Below, piece after piece: positions 41,371 to 53,559 of a stretch of 64,000 nucleotides of DNA (positions are counted from its first letter, which is position 1; the number at the start of each line of letters is the position of its first letter). The notes under the pieces are model-generated. The model did no database searches and was not told the origin of the DNA. It saw nothing but the letters and a program-made list of their open reading frames with translations. Origin of the DNA: Symbiodinium natans (Eukaryota; Sar; Dinophyceae; Suessiales; Symbiodiniaceae); the NCBI GenBank assembly GCA_905221605.1, contig CAJNDS010002418.1, positions 1 through 64,000 of the forward strand, in the 5' to 3' direction. A program made the translations under genes and the position numbers.

Positions 41371-41784
41371 CGTGCTCTCTGTGGCTGAATCCAGGGTCAG
41401 CAGGCTACACACCTCGACTTCGCGAGACCCAAAAGCTGTGCAGGGAGCACGTCGTCGGAGCCGACGCACGGGGGCAGTCCTTTTGCGTCAGACTTGTTTT
41501 TTTTTGCGTACTTCCTATGAGCTTCCGCTTCAGTTGTTTACGCGCAGGAAGGAGCTACTCTCCCGGCAGCACAAGAAGTAGCCTAAGGCTAAAGAGTCAA
41601 GGGCGACGACAGTTATGCTTGCACATTCTGCACCACCTATTCGTTCGTCACGCAGAGGGACGGGCGGGACGGGTAGTAGAACTTCACACACGCCTTCATG
41701 CAGCATGAGCAGCTCACGACAGGCCGGAGTGCACCGCGCGACACAGTTCCACTCCGCGCATGAACTTCTCTGCGTCTTACATAG

Positions 41785-42050
41785 CCGACAGTAGAAGACC
41801 CCCAACAGATCTGTGTTTAACAGCAGCAACAACAATAACGACAACAACAACGACAACGACAACGAATACAAACCCTACGTGTGAGCCAAGGCCCGTCGAA
41901 GTTTCCAAAAACACTCCTTCACCAGTGCACCTCCCCAGTTCCCGATCCGACAGCAGCAGATCCCAACAGCTCTGTGAACCAAACAACAAAACATCTTGCC
42001 TGTCAATTATTGATGGCCCCGTCGAAGTTTCCAAAAAGCGCACCTTCAAC
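41785..42050. repeat. Two-copy degenerate tandem duplication
   Basis: Unit landmarks occur in the same order twice: CCGACAGtagaagac / CCCAACAGATCTGTG / CCCGTCGAAGTTTCCAAAAA at about 41787, 41808 and 41893, and again at about 41947, 41963 and 42020. The first copy is expanded by an (AAC/GAC)n tract at about 41822-41866. Confidence 0.65.
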
Positions 42051-42099
42051 AGAACCCCCCCGGACCAATCATGTTTCTGGCGTGGCAGCAGAGCCCAGT

Positions 42100-43060
42100 G
42101 GATCTGACAGCGCAGGTCCGCGCAGTAACTTTCTAAACAAACTGCGCAGCCTCATGTAGAGCCATTTCTCCACACTATGGAGCACTTCAGACACAGGACT
42201 GCGCCAGTCAAATTCCAAACTTTTTTGTGTCAACAAGTGTTTTACCACATAGTAGAGCCGGTTAGCAATATAGAGCCGGTTGGCCACATAGAGACGGTGA
42301 AGCCGTGCTGGCAAGAAGGACTCGAGCGACCAGGCGGTGAGTGATGGCGATGGCAGGCAAGAAGAGCAGCTTGGCCTGGCGCCTGTGTAGGGTCCGCGGC
42401 TCACGCATTGAATAAAGCGAACCCTCCGGCAGAGATACTCCCGCAGCGCTCCGGCGCAGAAGCCGTATCCTTGGAGGCCGCCAAGGCGAGGTCCTCTGTC
42501 TGTGCCAGTGGAGGGATTTTCAGGGAAGTCCAGCTCGACGGCACAGTCGGGGCTGATCTCAGCCTGGCCATCCTTGGAATCGACGCCGTGCTGATTCTTG
42601 CACTCACTTTCCTCCACGATGTGATGGTCAGTGGACCGTGATGCCACTTGCAGTGCGCTGCTGAGCAGAAGCTGGAGACGGCTGTACACCGACTCCAGGG
42701 AAGACAATAGTAGGCGTTGCCGTTCTTCCGGCCAGCCACGAACTCCAGTGTGTTTGGCTCTCCGTCTTTGCTGCCATAGCGCCGCAAGAAGGAAGGCTTC
42801 ACCGACCCTGTCCCGAAGGCGAAGCACCACACTTCCAGCTGTGTGTCTTCCATATCTCTGTCCATGGCGCATCCAGCTGCTTCAAAAGAAAATTGAGACA
42901 CGGCAACTCCTTTTAAAGTCGGAAAAAACAGCAGTTGCTGAAGAGTCTTAAGTCGCATATGAGTCGGAGGAGTCCAAAATAGCCAAGCCGACCCTTCATG
43001 AAAGTGGACAAGGAGCATTTCTCCCGTATAAAGCTTCAACTCTAAACATGTGTTTCTCAA
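42100..43060 (-). CDS. Unidentified coding region with a frame break
   Basis: The first frame (43060 to about 42720) reads ELKLYTGEMLLVHFHEGS, then EDTQLEVWCFAFGTGSVK and GEPNTLEFVAGRKNG. The coding character then moves to another frame: LLSSLESVYSRLQLLLSS, STDHHIVEESECKNQHG, and a basic helical end EKWLYMRLRSLFRKLL near 42150. There is no obvious intron at the change, near 42725, so this is a frameshift, an unusual splice or a pseudogene. No domain is recognised. Confidence 0.35.
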
Positions 43061-43619
43061 GGTCTGTGAGCCACCGAGTTGCGGCGGAAGAGGAGACCCC
43101 TTTAATGGACTATATATGTAAATATACAGGGATTATATGGAGGTAACCCCCCCTCCTGTATTTTTATGGAAAGGCCCTGCTAGGCGCCGCACAGCAGCGA
43201 TGCCCTGAAGCACTGCAGGCGCGGCAGCCTCTTGACTTCTTGATCCCAGATCCCACGCAAGAGAACGCAAGGCTTTGCTCAGGCTGCTTTGTCAAATTTG
43301 CGCCATGTGAGGCTGGGCTGGCCTTGGATGCCTTCAGACTCTCCAGCAGGGACTGGGCATCATCTAGCAGAGCGGCATCCTGATGAGCAGCTTCATGCCC
43401 TGTGGGTTCTTCCGCACACGCAGGTTTTTGCAGATGCTCGCTGGGCCTCCACCGGCCTCTTCTCCAGCATGCAAAGGCAAAGCTCCTGGCAGGGAATGCA
43501 TGCCCAAGCCGGCTGGAGAGCCTGCAGTCTGCAGGCCTGCAGCACGTGGACCTGAAATCGCATGGCCCACCTAGCGCAAGAGTTCAGGGGGGTCCCTTTA
43601 AGGGGATTCTGTTCTATTT

Positions 43620-43646
43620 GGGGTGTAAAAAAGGCTTTTACACCCC
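43620..43646. repeat. Hairpin, 11-bp perfect stem
   Basis: GGGGTGTAAAA (43620-43630), loop AAGGC, then TTTTACACCCC (43636-43646). It lies in an otherwise empty region and is not followed by a T-run. It may belong to a foldback repeat family like the one at 35197-35264. Confidence 0.7.
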
Positions 43647-43786
43647 TTTTCGGGAAATACCCATTTCGTGAGTTCATGCTTTAGATGAACATTGACGCCT
43701 GCTGGTCGGCGGCGATGCATGAACATGCCTGATCAGGAAGCACATGATGAAACAGAGTCAGCAGCAGATAAACACTGAAAATGTGC

Positions 43787-43930
43787 AGATTCGGAAGCTG
43801 GAAAACCTGAATCAAACCGGAACGCGGATTCTGAAACCGGGGATTCAGGAGACTGGAACCGCGAATTCGGGACACTGGACCCAGCTGATTCGGGACACTG
43901 GAACGCACAGATCCAGAAACTAGATGGATC
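43787..43930 (+). repeat. Short-period repeat, forward orientation
   Basis: Variants of GATTCAGGAGACTGGAAC / GATTCGGGACACTGGAAC recur about every 23-30 bases. The same unit occurs inverted at 44247-44418. Confidence 0.75.
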
Positions 43931-43984
43931 CCGAGTCCGGGAGCAGCCCTGACTCGCAAAATTTCGGAAAGCAGGCTTAAAATT

Positions 43985-44062
43985 GCGGTTTAGGGTTTAG
44001 GGTTTGGGGTTCAGGGTTTAAAGTTTAGGGCCAGTTTAGGGTTTAGGGTTTTGGGTTTAGGC
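43985..44062 (+). repeat. Interstitial telomere-like repeat
   Basis: GGTTTAGGGTTTAGGGTTTG and degenerate continuations form an array of TTTAGGG-type units of about 75 bases. It lies between the two oppositely oriented GATTCAGG repeat blocks. Confidence 0.85.
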
Positions 44063-44246
44063 ACCCCGCCCCCTGCCCCATCGTCGCTGGTGGGCATTGC
44101 AACCGGGTGAACGGAATCGACCAGTTGCCTGAATGGCCAAGTCGCCTGCAATAAACAGCCCTCGCAAAACAAATTGCTTTACATGAACGTTGTCATCCCC
44201 CAGCCCTCCCACCACCCCCTCCCTAGTTGGGCAATCAAGCGCGTGA

Positions 44247-44418
44247 TTTCCTGAATGGCGTGAAACCAGCTTCCTCAATCGCGATTTCCTGAATCGCCGG
44301 AAAACAAGTTCCAGCTTCCTGAATCGCCTGGTTTCCTGAACCTGGTTTCCTGAATCGTGTAGTTTCCTGAATGCTGGTTTCCCGAATCGCGCCCAGTTTC
44401 TGAGTCGCGCAGGTACCA
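44247..44418 (-). repeat. Short-period repeat, inverted orientation
   Basis: On the minus strand, units such as GATTCAGGAAACCAG, ATTCAGGAAGCTGGAA and ATTCGGGAAACCAG recur about every 15-25 bases. Translated, they give an artificial ETRFRKPG/GNQAIQEAG frame. This is the same family as 43787-43930. Confidence 0.75.
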
Positions 44419-44449
44419 TGAAACAACCGAACGCAACCGGCCAAACTGG

Positions 44450-46140
44450 CCTTGATGCGAACTCAACCTGGCAGCGGATGCAGCTGTAGCTTGACATCAA
44501 CCTCGTCTTCGACCACAACATGACCCTGAAACCCTCATAAGCGCGTGGCCTCTGACCGCCACGTCGAAGCAATTTCGTGCAGTTCTTGATCAGCCTGCGA
44601 CGAGCAGCCATCTGTCCCGCTAAAGGGTCCCCCCCGTGCCAAGAGGGTGCGCCTCGCACTCCAACATCAGACTGATCAGCTGAACACGGAAGGCCCAAGG
44701 TGCCTGTATCCGCGGCAGATAGACTGCAAGGTCAAGAACATTGCATACAGATGGACTGCCTCGAGATGAGGAAATGTGGCCAACAGTTTGCTGGCCAGTT
44801 GCAGCTCCTGTCAGCTCTTGTGGAAAACATCGCACCGCGGTCGGAAGGGCATTGCGGCATTGCTGCCTCGCTGAAACATTGGTCTTCCGCCGCACGCTGC
44901 TTCTTGCCAAGCTGCCGCTGTAAACGGACAAGCCTTAGCGCATTCGGAAGATTCAGAATGCAGACCAGCCGTACGACATGTGCTGATACATCGGAAAATC
45001 ACGGAACCCTTAGGCTGATTCCGATGATGAAAAAGGCCATAGTGGGATGGAGTCTGGAAGGCCTCCGTGCAACTGCATTCGCAATCTTTCTCATCTCCTT
45101 GCTCTTCTTCTGCGCGAGTATCAGGTATGGGCGGTATGGGCGTCAGGGCGGTCACACACACAAGAAAGCACGGGCGGATCAGTTTGCATCGGGAGAGTTC
45201 GGAGTTCACGGTCCCCGATGCCACCCTGCTCAACCGGAGGGACCGAAGCACTCTCTAAACCCTGAACTCGCGCACCCCCCCCCTCCACCCATCTCCCTTC
45301 CCCCGAAAGCACGGCCGCTCGAACACCAACCGCCATTCAGAACGAGACTTGGCATTGCATGATCAATACTGTGGAAAGAAACAAACAGCTGGGCCAGTCT
45401 GTACTGGTAGGAAATAGTAGCTAAACTCATCAGTTAGATGAGTCAGAGTCTTCTGTGGACCTAGAAGATCTTGAAGGCCAGCATTTGATTCAGGAAGCTT
45501 CTTGGCTAGATTCATTGATTTATTGGTTCTGCGGGGCCGGCACACCTGCATACACATCCAAATGAAAGCAATTAAACTCGTTGACTCGACCACCTTCTTG
45601 CAAGAACCATTATGCACATGTCTCGGATAAGTCGCGCGCACTCTCTGTCTTTCATCTTTCTCTTCTCTTTCTCTTTCTCTTTCTCTTTCTTTCTTTTTGC
45701 GCACCGAGCCTCCCACCCCCCCCCATTCGAGGAGGCCGCCCGAAGGCGTGCGCCACAGGGAACTACGGAGTAGCCGAAAGCCCGGAGCCCCCGGGAAACA
45801 ACCTCTTGTAGTAGCTCACTTCATAGCGCCCCCTTTCCATTCCCCTTCCTATTGGGTATTCAGCCTCCCATTGCCCCTCCACAGCTTTGTTGGTTTATGT
45901 TGCTCACACACCATTCCACTCTAACACATCATCCAGCATGCCTAATCCCGTAAACCTCGCTGTGGGCTGTTCATGGCGGCGATGCTAGTGATACTTTCTG
46001 CCCTGGTCCGTTCCCCAGTTCAGACTTGTTTGAATGTGCACTCCGCTTCTTACTGGGCGAGGTCTCTTGTTTGCGGGCTATTGCAATGTTCAAGCGTACA
46101 ACTCTGCACTAGACCCCCTATTTCTGAACTTCCCGCCTAT
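44450..46140. other. No gene supported; C/T-rich dispersed repeat
   Basis: A (CTTT)n/(CTTTCT)n tract at about 45650-45695 is followed by TTGCGCACCGAGCCTCCC and poly-C. This arrangement resembles the repeats at 2.8-3.8 kb. The rest has overlapping open frames without motifs. Confidence 0.4.
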
Positions 46141-46146
46141 ACAGCA

Positions 46147-46400
46147 CGCTCTCTTTCTTTCTTTCTTTCTTTGGTTCTTTGGGGCTAGGGGCAAGCGCGC
46201 CAAGGCGCGCCCCGCTCCTGCATCTGATGATTCTCTACAACCCCTCTCTCTCTCTCTGCGCGCAGCTGTGTCATTCCCTTTGTTGACAGTCTGCCACTGG
46301 GGATCGAACCAACTTTGGGAACTTCACCTCCAGCAGGGATTCCTTCCAAACATGGCGAAGAGACACACTCGGCACGGCTCGGCTTCAGGGGTTGGTGGGT
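46147..46400 (-). repeat. Possible tRNA-derived SINE
   Basis: On the minus strand, GGTTCGATCCCC (near 46304-46315) is a perfect pol III B box. It is followed by CT-rich DNA and a (GAAA)n tail at about 46150-46175. No convincing A box was found upstream, so the head may be truncated. Confidence 0.4.
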
Positions 46401-46934
46401 AGCCAGGGAGCCAGAGGTAGCCAGAGGTAGCCGAGGGACAGCGTCGGCCGACAGGCTTGCAGCAAAGCGGTTCAGCCTCGGAGAGTGAGGGGGACGAGGG
46501 TTGAGAATTCAATTTCGTTTAAGGTTCTCACCATGCCCAGTGGTTCCAGGCGTAGTAGTGATGGTCGTACCTGACCGAAGAGGGCACAGAGAATCGCACA
46601 GAAAGTGCACTCAGTCTTGAGGTCCCAGGTTTCATCCCTTCGCCTCTGAGCTAACTCTTCCAACAGCGATAGCTCCTCGCCACACCCACATCGGTCTGCA
46701 GCTACTTCAGCTGAAGCTATCAGGGTGCATGGTTCAACCCCTCGCCAGTACTCCAAACCGATTCAATCAACTACGCCTCGGTCAGAAGCATCTGTTGCTG
46801 CTCCTGCGAGCAGGCAGGCAGGCTACTGCACAAGTCCAGAGCTCGACGATTTTGTGGCAACTGCTGCGGGCCTGTGATGTCTGAAGAGCTGTGCCTAACA
46901 GCTTTCGCCGCTGTGCCCAGGTCTCGCCTGAGAT

Positions 46935-47975
46935 TCAGATGTATGAGCATCTTGTTCTCCCAGCACCGCCCCAGAAAATGAGAAAACAGTACTCAGAAGC
47001 ATTCAGAAGTCCAGTGCTCAGCTGGACGCCGCTCTTGTGGTTCGTTCTCAACAGCAGCGCGCTGAAGAGCAAATCAGCCTCGAAAATTCGGGGAAGCAGC
47101 GCAAAGCATTGCAAGCCCCCACCAGAGAGCAAACAAAAAATATGACCCCGAACGTGTGAGGAGCACCGTGCTTGCAGCCAAGGACACCTTAGCATTGTGG
47201 CTACTCGAACTTCTTGTCCGGTTCCATGCGCTCCATGCACCTCCCAGCACGCTGACTTCCTTAACCCTGTATGGGATAGCCTGTTTGGCACTTGCACGCT
47301 CTGGGGGCAGCACTGGTGCAGTCCGCACTGCAAAGCAGAACGGCTCTGGAGCTTTCGCGAATTCTCGGTGGAAGCACCTCAGCTCTGACGTGCAATGCAA
47401 CTTCATGGCGACTCGAACAACTTGAGCTCCGTCATTGTAAGTTTATGTTTTTATGTACGAGGCTAGGCACAGTCTCAGCTCCTGCTCCTGCTCGGTAGCC
47501 GCTTCTGGCTGAAGTCTGCACGAACTGCACGGCGATGGCTTCCAAACAGGGTGTCGCTGGAGGCCAAGCAGTGAGCGCCCTGCCTTGTAGGCATACAGGT
47601 ACAGCGCCAGAGCGGCCTCTGTGCGTGCATGTGGGAAGCCATGGAAGGCAAATGTACAGTGTGACACCTCGACAGAAATGGCGAGCTTGTGCTCTGCATG
47701 CACACAGCCGAGGTCCTCTCTGCCGATAGAAATCCGAACCAAGTCTGGAATCAAGAGTCTTGAGGCGAAGCAACAAGGCAAGTCCTGCGTTCCCTCTGCG
47801 CTAGGGGAAAAGAGTTGCTGTGTTGCAATCGGGACAAATGCGTACCTTGCGCATCAGGACATCAACAACATTCAACATCAGCGCCCGAATCCCAGTCGTT
47901 AATAAGTTCAAGAAGCTCGTCAATGGTCGGATCTTCCGCAAACGCGACATTGAGCTTCTCAAGCAGTGAAGCCAT
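46935..47975 (-). CDS. Unidentified gene with a likely start exon
   Basis: A Met at 47975 begins MASLLEKLNVAFAEDPTI, then ELLELINDWDSGADVE, a strongly coding-like acidic helical start. Further minus-strand stretches follow: 47781-47560 reads IPDLVRISIGREDLGCVH, EHKLAISVEVSHCTFAF and ALALYLYAYKAGRSLLGL. 47406-47300 reads HREFAKAPEPFCFAVRTA. Junctions are not resolved and no family is recognised. Confidence 0.4.
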
Positions 47976-48079
47976 TGAGTTCAAGGGGCAGGATTCCAAG
48001 TGTGGGGAATTGAACAAAGACACTTTGGCCCGGGAAGGACTGGGGCGTTGGTTGTTTGGGGTGTAGGGTGTCCGGGTGA

Positions 48080-49730
48080 TCCTCATGAAGTTCGCTCAGC
48101 GCAGTCTGCAGGCAACTGATGCTTGTCGAGCAGAAGATCAGAGCAGTTTGTGAGCTTCACTTCTGCAAAATTACCTCTGTCCTATCGACATGAAACGAGA
48201 TGATTTTCAATGCAGCGCTGTCTTTTCTGCCCCTCTCTCCAGCCGCACAGTCTCGGAAAGGTGCTTAAATGTGCTTAAACCTCTAGGCCCTCACAGCTGC
48301 ACCTGGGAGCTCTGCATGTCTGGGGGGGTGACATCACAGTTCCAGGGGCACTTGTCAGGAACACGGTGCATGCCAAGAACAAGAGCACTGGCAGGCTTTT
48401 TCATGTCCGTCTGACAACGGCGATCAAGCATGGAGTGCAGTGCCCCACTGCTCGCCCCATCACCTCCATGCTGAAGCGTGCCTTGTCTGCTCTGCAGACG
48501 TTTGGGCACTGCCCTGCATTCGTGACAACTCTCGACGGAGTTTGCCACAAATGACCCATGGCCATGGCCCTCAGACCTTGGCACGTCTTGGCCAATATTC
48601 TCCGAAGCCATCACAGGCGAAAGGCCAAGCCTCCGATCATTGGGATTGGATTTGAGGGTCCGCGCTGGCCGTCTCGTCCTCCACACGGCCGAGAGCCTTC
48701 TGGCCATCGCGGATGGCTTTCAGCAGCACGTCCACCTGACTACGTGACTCACTAGAAAGGGTCTACCCGAGCACGGACCGGCCGGAAATCCTGCAGAAAC
48801 CCGCCGACCTGACGACTTGCGATTCTTCTGAAGCGGCACTCGCTCACCTAACCCCCCGCCTTGGACCGGTCAGGTTCTTGCGTCTTGCCAGTCTTGCCGG
48901 TCTTTGCACGTTTCGCTTCGGTGCCGGGACTCTCCTGGCTCTCCTGGCTCTGGCTCTCCTCAACCTCAGCTTAAAATCCGCAATAATTCTATGCAGACTG
49001 ATTGATATTTTTCTGATCATGCTCCCTTGCCCCCCTTATTGACGTTGGAAGCTGAGCTTTGAACCGTCCTCTTGGGTGCGATCAGAGCGGGTGCCACATT
49101 CATGGACTCGGCGATGCCATCCAAGACATAGGACGTATCCTGCGCAGAATCAAGCCAAACAGCGGCAGTCAGCATCTGCTATAGGGTATAGCGAATTCTG
49201 CAGCACAGTGCAAGGTCAGCCCTGTTTTGTTGGCAGGCAATACCCCGAGGAATTGAACATCTCAAATGGTCTTACGAAGATCACGAAATATCACAAATGA
49301 AGACTTTGAGGACGATGGCACTACAGTGTGTCACGAGCGGAAGAGCTGGGTTGTTGGGTTTGACGGGGATTTCGCGTCGTTCACAAAAAGACGCAACAAC
49401 ACCTGAGGCGTGAACCGCCAAGCGTGACGCAGCTAGCAGCTTATATCCCCAAGTCTTAGATGGAAGATTCATAATTCACAAGTCCATGGTGGAGTGGTGG
49501 AAGTGTCAGGTTTGAGTCGGAAAGATGTTGTATAATTAGGCGAATCCTCCATGGAGTGCAGTCTCAACCCGAACTCCATCTCATGCTGTTCCTGCTCGCG
49601 GGCCCTTGCAGCTAGATTCAGGCTGGGGCTATGTGTTCAATGGTATCCAGGTATGCCATGCGCGCGTGCCACTAGACATTCCGATTTGTGCGTTAGAGTG
49701 AAATGAGCGCTGCGCTTGCGCGAAAGACAC
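48080..49730. other. No gene supported
   Basis: Overlapping open frames on both strands (for example 48291-48707 minus and 48366-48554 plus), none with recognisable motifs. This is the 3' flank of the SNF2 helicase gene. Confidence 0.4.
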
Positions 49731-52652
49731 TTAGGCAGCGTAGGGGCTGTCCTTCTTCTTGCGTTCCAAGCTCTGGTAGATGTGCTCATCAGGCGTGTTT
49801 GGCGCAACCAGGAACTCCACCACCACCTTGCTGTGGGTGCTGCCAAGCCGATGGGCTCTGGCCTCTGCTTGCTCCACTGCCCCTGGCACCCAGTAAAGCT
49901 CTGCAAAAATCACTAGGCTTGCCGCGGTCATCGTCACGCCTTCGCCGCAGGCAGTGATGGAAAGCAAAGCCACCCGGCAATTTGCATCTTCCTGGAACTG
50001 CTTTACCAGCTCTGGACGTTTTGCCTGGGCAACGCCGCCATCGATTCTGACAAACCCCATGCCCATCTGTGGAAGCTGCTTCTTCAGAAGCTCCGAGATT
50101 TCGTCCAACATCAACTTGTGGTGTGCAAAAATGATGACCTTGTCATCCACACGGTCCAGCACTTCGGAGAGGTACTCTTTCACAGCTTTGAGCTTTGCCT
50201 TGGCAATCTGCATGAAGACGTTGGCGGCATCCGACTTTGAAGGACCGTCCCCAATGAAGCTCTCCAAATCGGGCCCGACGTCGCGCAAGAACTTGCTATC
50301 AACATCCAGCGGCACTCGCTGTCGACGCTTCGCGGGCAGCTGCGACAGGACTTCCTTCTTCTGCCTTCGAATCATGACCGTGGATGTGAGGAGGAAGTTC
50401 AGCTCTGCAGCACATCGAGCTCCCACAACTCGACTCACCGACCGCCCACCAGGAAGCGACTGCTGCTGCATGATGCAATATCTTGCGCGGAAGTCTGCAA
50501 ACTTCGCCGCGTCGGGAAACAAGCCGCACAGCCTGAATCTGGGGAGGGGCTGCTGGCTCAGTATTCTGTTCGATGTTTCTCGTGCTGATACACTGTTCTA
50601 CTCGCCTCAGCCTTAACATACCTTAAACACCCGATGCAACCAAATGATGGTCGGTCAGCTGCGGATGGAGCTCGTCGGCCGAATTCCTGGTGGGGGTGCC
50701 TGAGAGGAGCACTGCTCGGGCTGCGCTGCGCAGCAAGGGCACGAGTGTCTTGGTGCGGGCTGCGCTCCAGTCCTGGACAGCCACAAAAGGTTGGTACAAG
50801 AAGGCTCCATGAGCCCAGCATGTTTAACGGCTTTCATTGTTCAGACATTGATTACGCTGCTTAAACAAGCACGCGCTGTGCACGCAGCTGTGTAAACCCT
50901 GGTCGGGACCCGTCCTCAAAACCCACGGCCAGGCCCTGAGAATTGGACAGAGTTCGAGATACATTCAGGTACCCACCACCTCATCCGCCTCCCAAAGCCT
51001 GCGCGTCAACCCCTTTTTTAGGCCGAAAATCGGAACCCCATGCGCATGACCGGAACCGATGCTCTAATGCGACTATGCCCGTGCTACGAGCACATCAGAT
51101 ACCGAGCCTCCATGCCCGAACGATGACTGCGTCATTTGCGTCCGTGCTACGAGGCCATCCGAAGTACTGGGGAGGGGGTATAGTTAGACCTGTCAGAAAT
51201 CCGCAGGCAAAAAACAAAAATAGCCACGGCCTGGTACGCAAGCGCCATTGCACCTGCCAAGCCAAGACCATTCTCCGTCCAAGGGTTCCCTGAGCAACCC
51301 ATTCCCCTTTGAGGGTCTTGAGCTGCCAACCAACCCCCTATGAACCGTGAAGAAGTCTCTGGTTCTTGGTGGCTTAGCATCCGCTATCCCGAGCTCGCAG
51401 ATTCGCGCTTCTTTGGGTTGACGGCTTGCCGGATTCACAGATCAATGGGTTCGTTTTGTTTTTCTCCGTTCTCCGCAGGTAGCCAGGAGAAATATGCGCT
51501 GTGGGTGGCAAGCCAAAGTTTTTAACAGTTTTTTAACACTTGACCGCAAGTTTACCAAATTAGGTTTAGTGTCGATTTCAAGCGCTCCGGAATCCCAGCC
51601 AATTTCTGCACACAACTTACGCAATGGCAGTGCGAACTGTTGAAGAAACATTAAGAACAAGTGAACAAAGTTGGGCACGACTGCTCCTTGATGTTGTGGC
51701 TCTCGTCGGCAATCACCATTCCATGAGGCTTTCCATCAGGGCGCTGAGTGAACTTCCCACGATTTGCATCCGACGCCAGAAGATTGTATGAGATGATCCA
51801 CATGCGGCAGTCGGGGTTCAGCTGCTCAGAGCCTTTCTTGATCACCTGCACCTCGCAAGGGCGTAAGACGTCGAGCCATTGCAGCGCCTGTTCCTTCCAC
51901 AACCACCGCAGGGAGGAGGGGCAAACGACCAGAACGGGCCAATCTTCCCGATACTGAGCCGCGAGGGCCAACGCTTGAAGCGTCTTTCCAAGGCCCATCT
52001 CGTCAGCGATCAACACCCGCCCGCACTTTTCCATGCCGAAACTTACACCTTCTAGTTGGTACTCCAGTATTCGTGGTGGTAGTCGGGCCTCTTGGACTTC
52101 ATCGCCCACGGAGCGCCTGGACTTCTGTAGCATGTTCAGGACCCAACTCGGGATGTGCTCTACTTTGCCAAGCTGCTCTAAACCAGCAACGACAGTCTTG
52201 TACTTCAGAAGCGGATAAGTCCAGAAACGCCGGTCAGCTGTCAAGCATGCACCCTCCAGTCCTCCCAGGGTATGCCACACATGCGGTGGCACAAATACGG
52301 CTTCCTTGCTGCTGACTCTGTCTGGACGCACCAGAAACTGATCGGTGGCAATGAGCTCGCACACTAGAGTGACGTCAGCCGGGAGCTGGCCTTTCTGGGG
52401 CGTGGCAAATGCGCGTGCAGGCGGCGCCGACGGCGCCGACGGAGCTGCTTTGGGAGTCTTCTTGTGCACTCTCTTCAAAAACATGGCGAACTCCTTCAGT
52501 TGCCCCGAAGGGTTCTCCATGTTCACTGCCCACGTGCAGTAACTGGCATCAGACAACGCTACATCTTCAAAAGTGCGCCCCCTGTGCTTGCCGAATGCAA
52601 AGATGTTGGAAGTCGCGGGCGACTGGCCATCGCTGTTCACCCTTAAGGACAT
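49731..52652 (-). CDS. SMARCAL1-like SNF2 helicase, 3 exons, about 627 aa
   Basis: Exon 1 (52652-51687) starts at a Met preceded by an in-frame stop. It holds a DUF3820-like FGKHRGRTFEDV motif (residues 20-31). A HARP-like segment (RRFWTYPLLKYKTVVAGL, about 141-158) follows, then SNF2 motif I DEMGLGKT (217-224), VLVVCPSSL, and motif II DESHNIK at the exon end. Exon 2 (50772-50657) gives ARTKTLVPLLRSAARAVL with motif III LLSGTP. Exon 3 (50532-49731) has the second helicase lobe: KVIIFAHHKLMLDEI, RIDGG, ACGEGVTMTAAS and the QAEARAHRLG motif VI. Phases join. Both introns (914 and 124 nt) begin with GA and end with AG. SMARCAL1 relatives reanneal DNA at stalled replication forks. The order HARP-like then SNF2 with DESH supports that subfamily. 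Confidence 0.85.
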
Positions 52653-52799
52653 CGTCAGTCAATGTTTTGAGGGCATAGCACCACACTTCTACCGCATCAT
52701 GAGCGGAAGCCGGCATTATCGTTTCTTCTGTTCTTGTGTCTCTGCGTCCGATGATGACTGGATCTGAAGCCATGCATGGAGAATGGACCTGAATCCGTA

Positions 52800-53555
52800 T
52801 ATCTTGGCGTCCTGATGACCGGCGGATTCGAAGTGATCAAGAGACACGCGCGCTTTTACACGCACAAACTAACAGCCAGGAGTGCACAAAAAGGAATACA
52901 CAAAAACATAACCCACAAAGAATCAAAGAACACACAAAGAACCCACAAGAGCCGAGTAGTCAGTGACTTTAGGAAAAATGGCGCGCCTCGTCGTCGTACG
53001 GGAAGGGCATCTCCAGGTCCTTCTTTCCCAGCAGTGGTCGACCTGTCTGAGACGGTTTGTAGGCGCACCGGAGATGAGTCAAAAGTGCGACGAGCCTGGG
53101 GAGTCTGGGGGGGGTTCAGGAGTTCATGAAACTCAAAAAAACAACATATTTGAGCCCCTTCGTGCCAGGGTGCCATCTCGCGTGGCCATCCTCATCCTGT
53201 GCCAAACCTCCGCAGAATTGCACAACATTGCACAGCGACTCATGTCTCTCCAGGTTTCTCCAGGCATTCTGGGGAGTTTTTTTTGTCAGTGTACTTCTAA
53301 CGCGAGGAGCTTGCAGTGGGAGGCGGCCTTTCTTCCCTCGTCGGTTTGGGTGAAGAAATAAGCCTCAGCAACATCATCTTCAAGGGCTGCTCGTCCGCCA
53401 TGTCCCTCCGAATCTGTGGCCGTGGCCAGCGCGAAAACCACTAGCACTGCCACTAGAGCCTGGTCACACACTTGCCTCTGACTTCGTTGCATGGATGATT
53501 GCGTACCATACATGGTCGTCTGCAGCACGACTTGAGATCAGTGCGCTGGAGCTTG
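52800..53555. other. No gene firmly supported
   Basis: A minus frame at 53286-53528 contains a hydrophobic stretch followed by acidic residues (ALVAVLVVFALATATDSE), like a signal or anchor sequence. It could not be linked to a start codon or a family. Confidence 0.3.
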
Positions 53556-53559
53556 TCAA

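Noticed and set aside
44235-44466. Minus-strand frames reading ETRFRKPG / GNQAIQEAG
   Set aside because: They are translations of the GATTCAGGAA short-period repeat.
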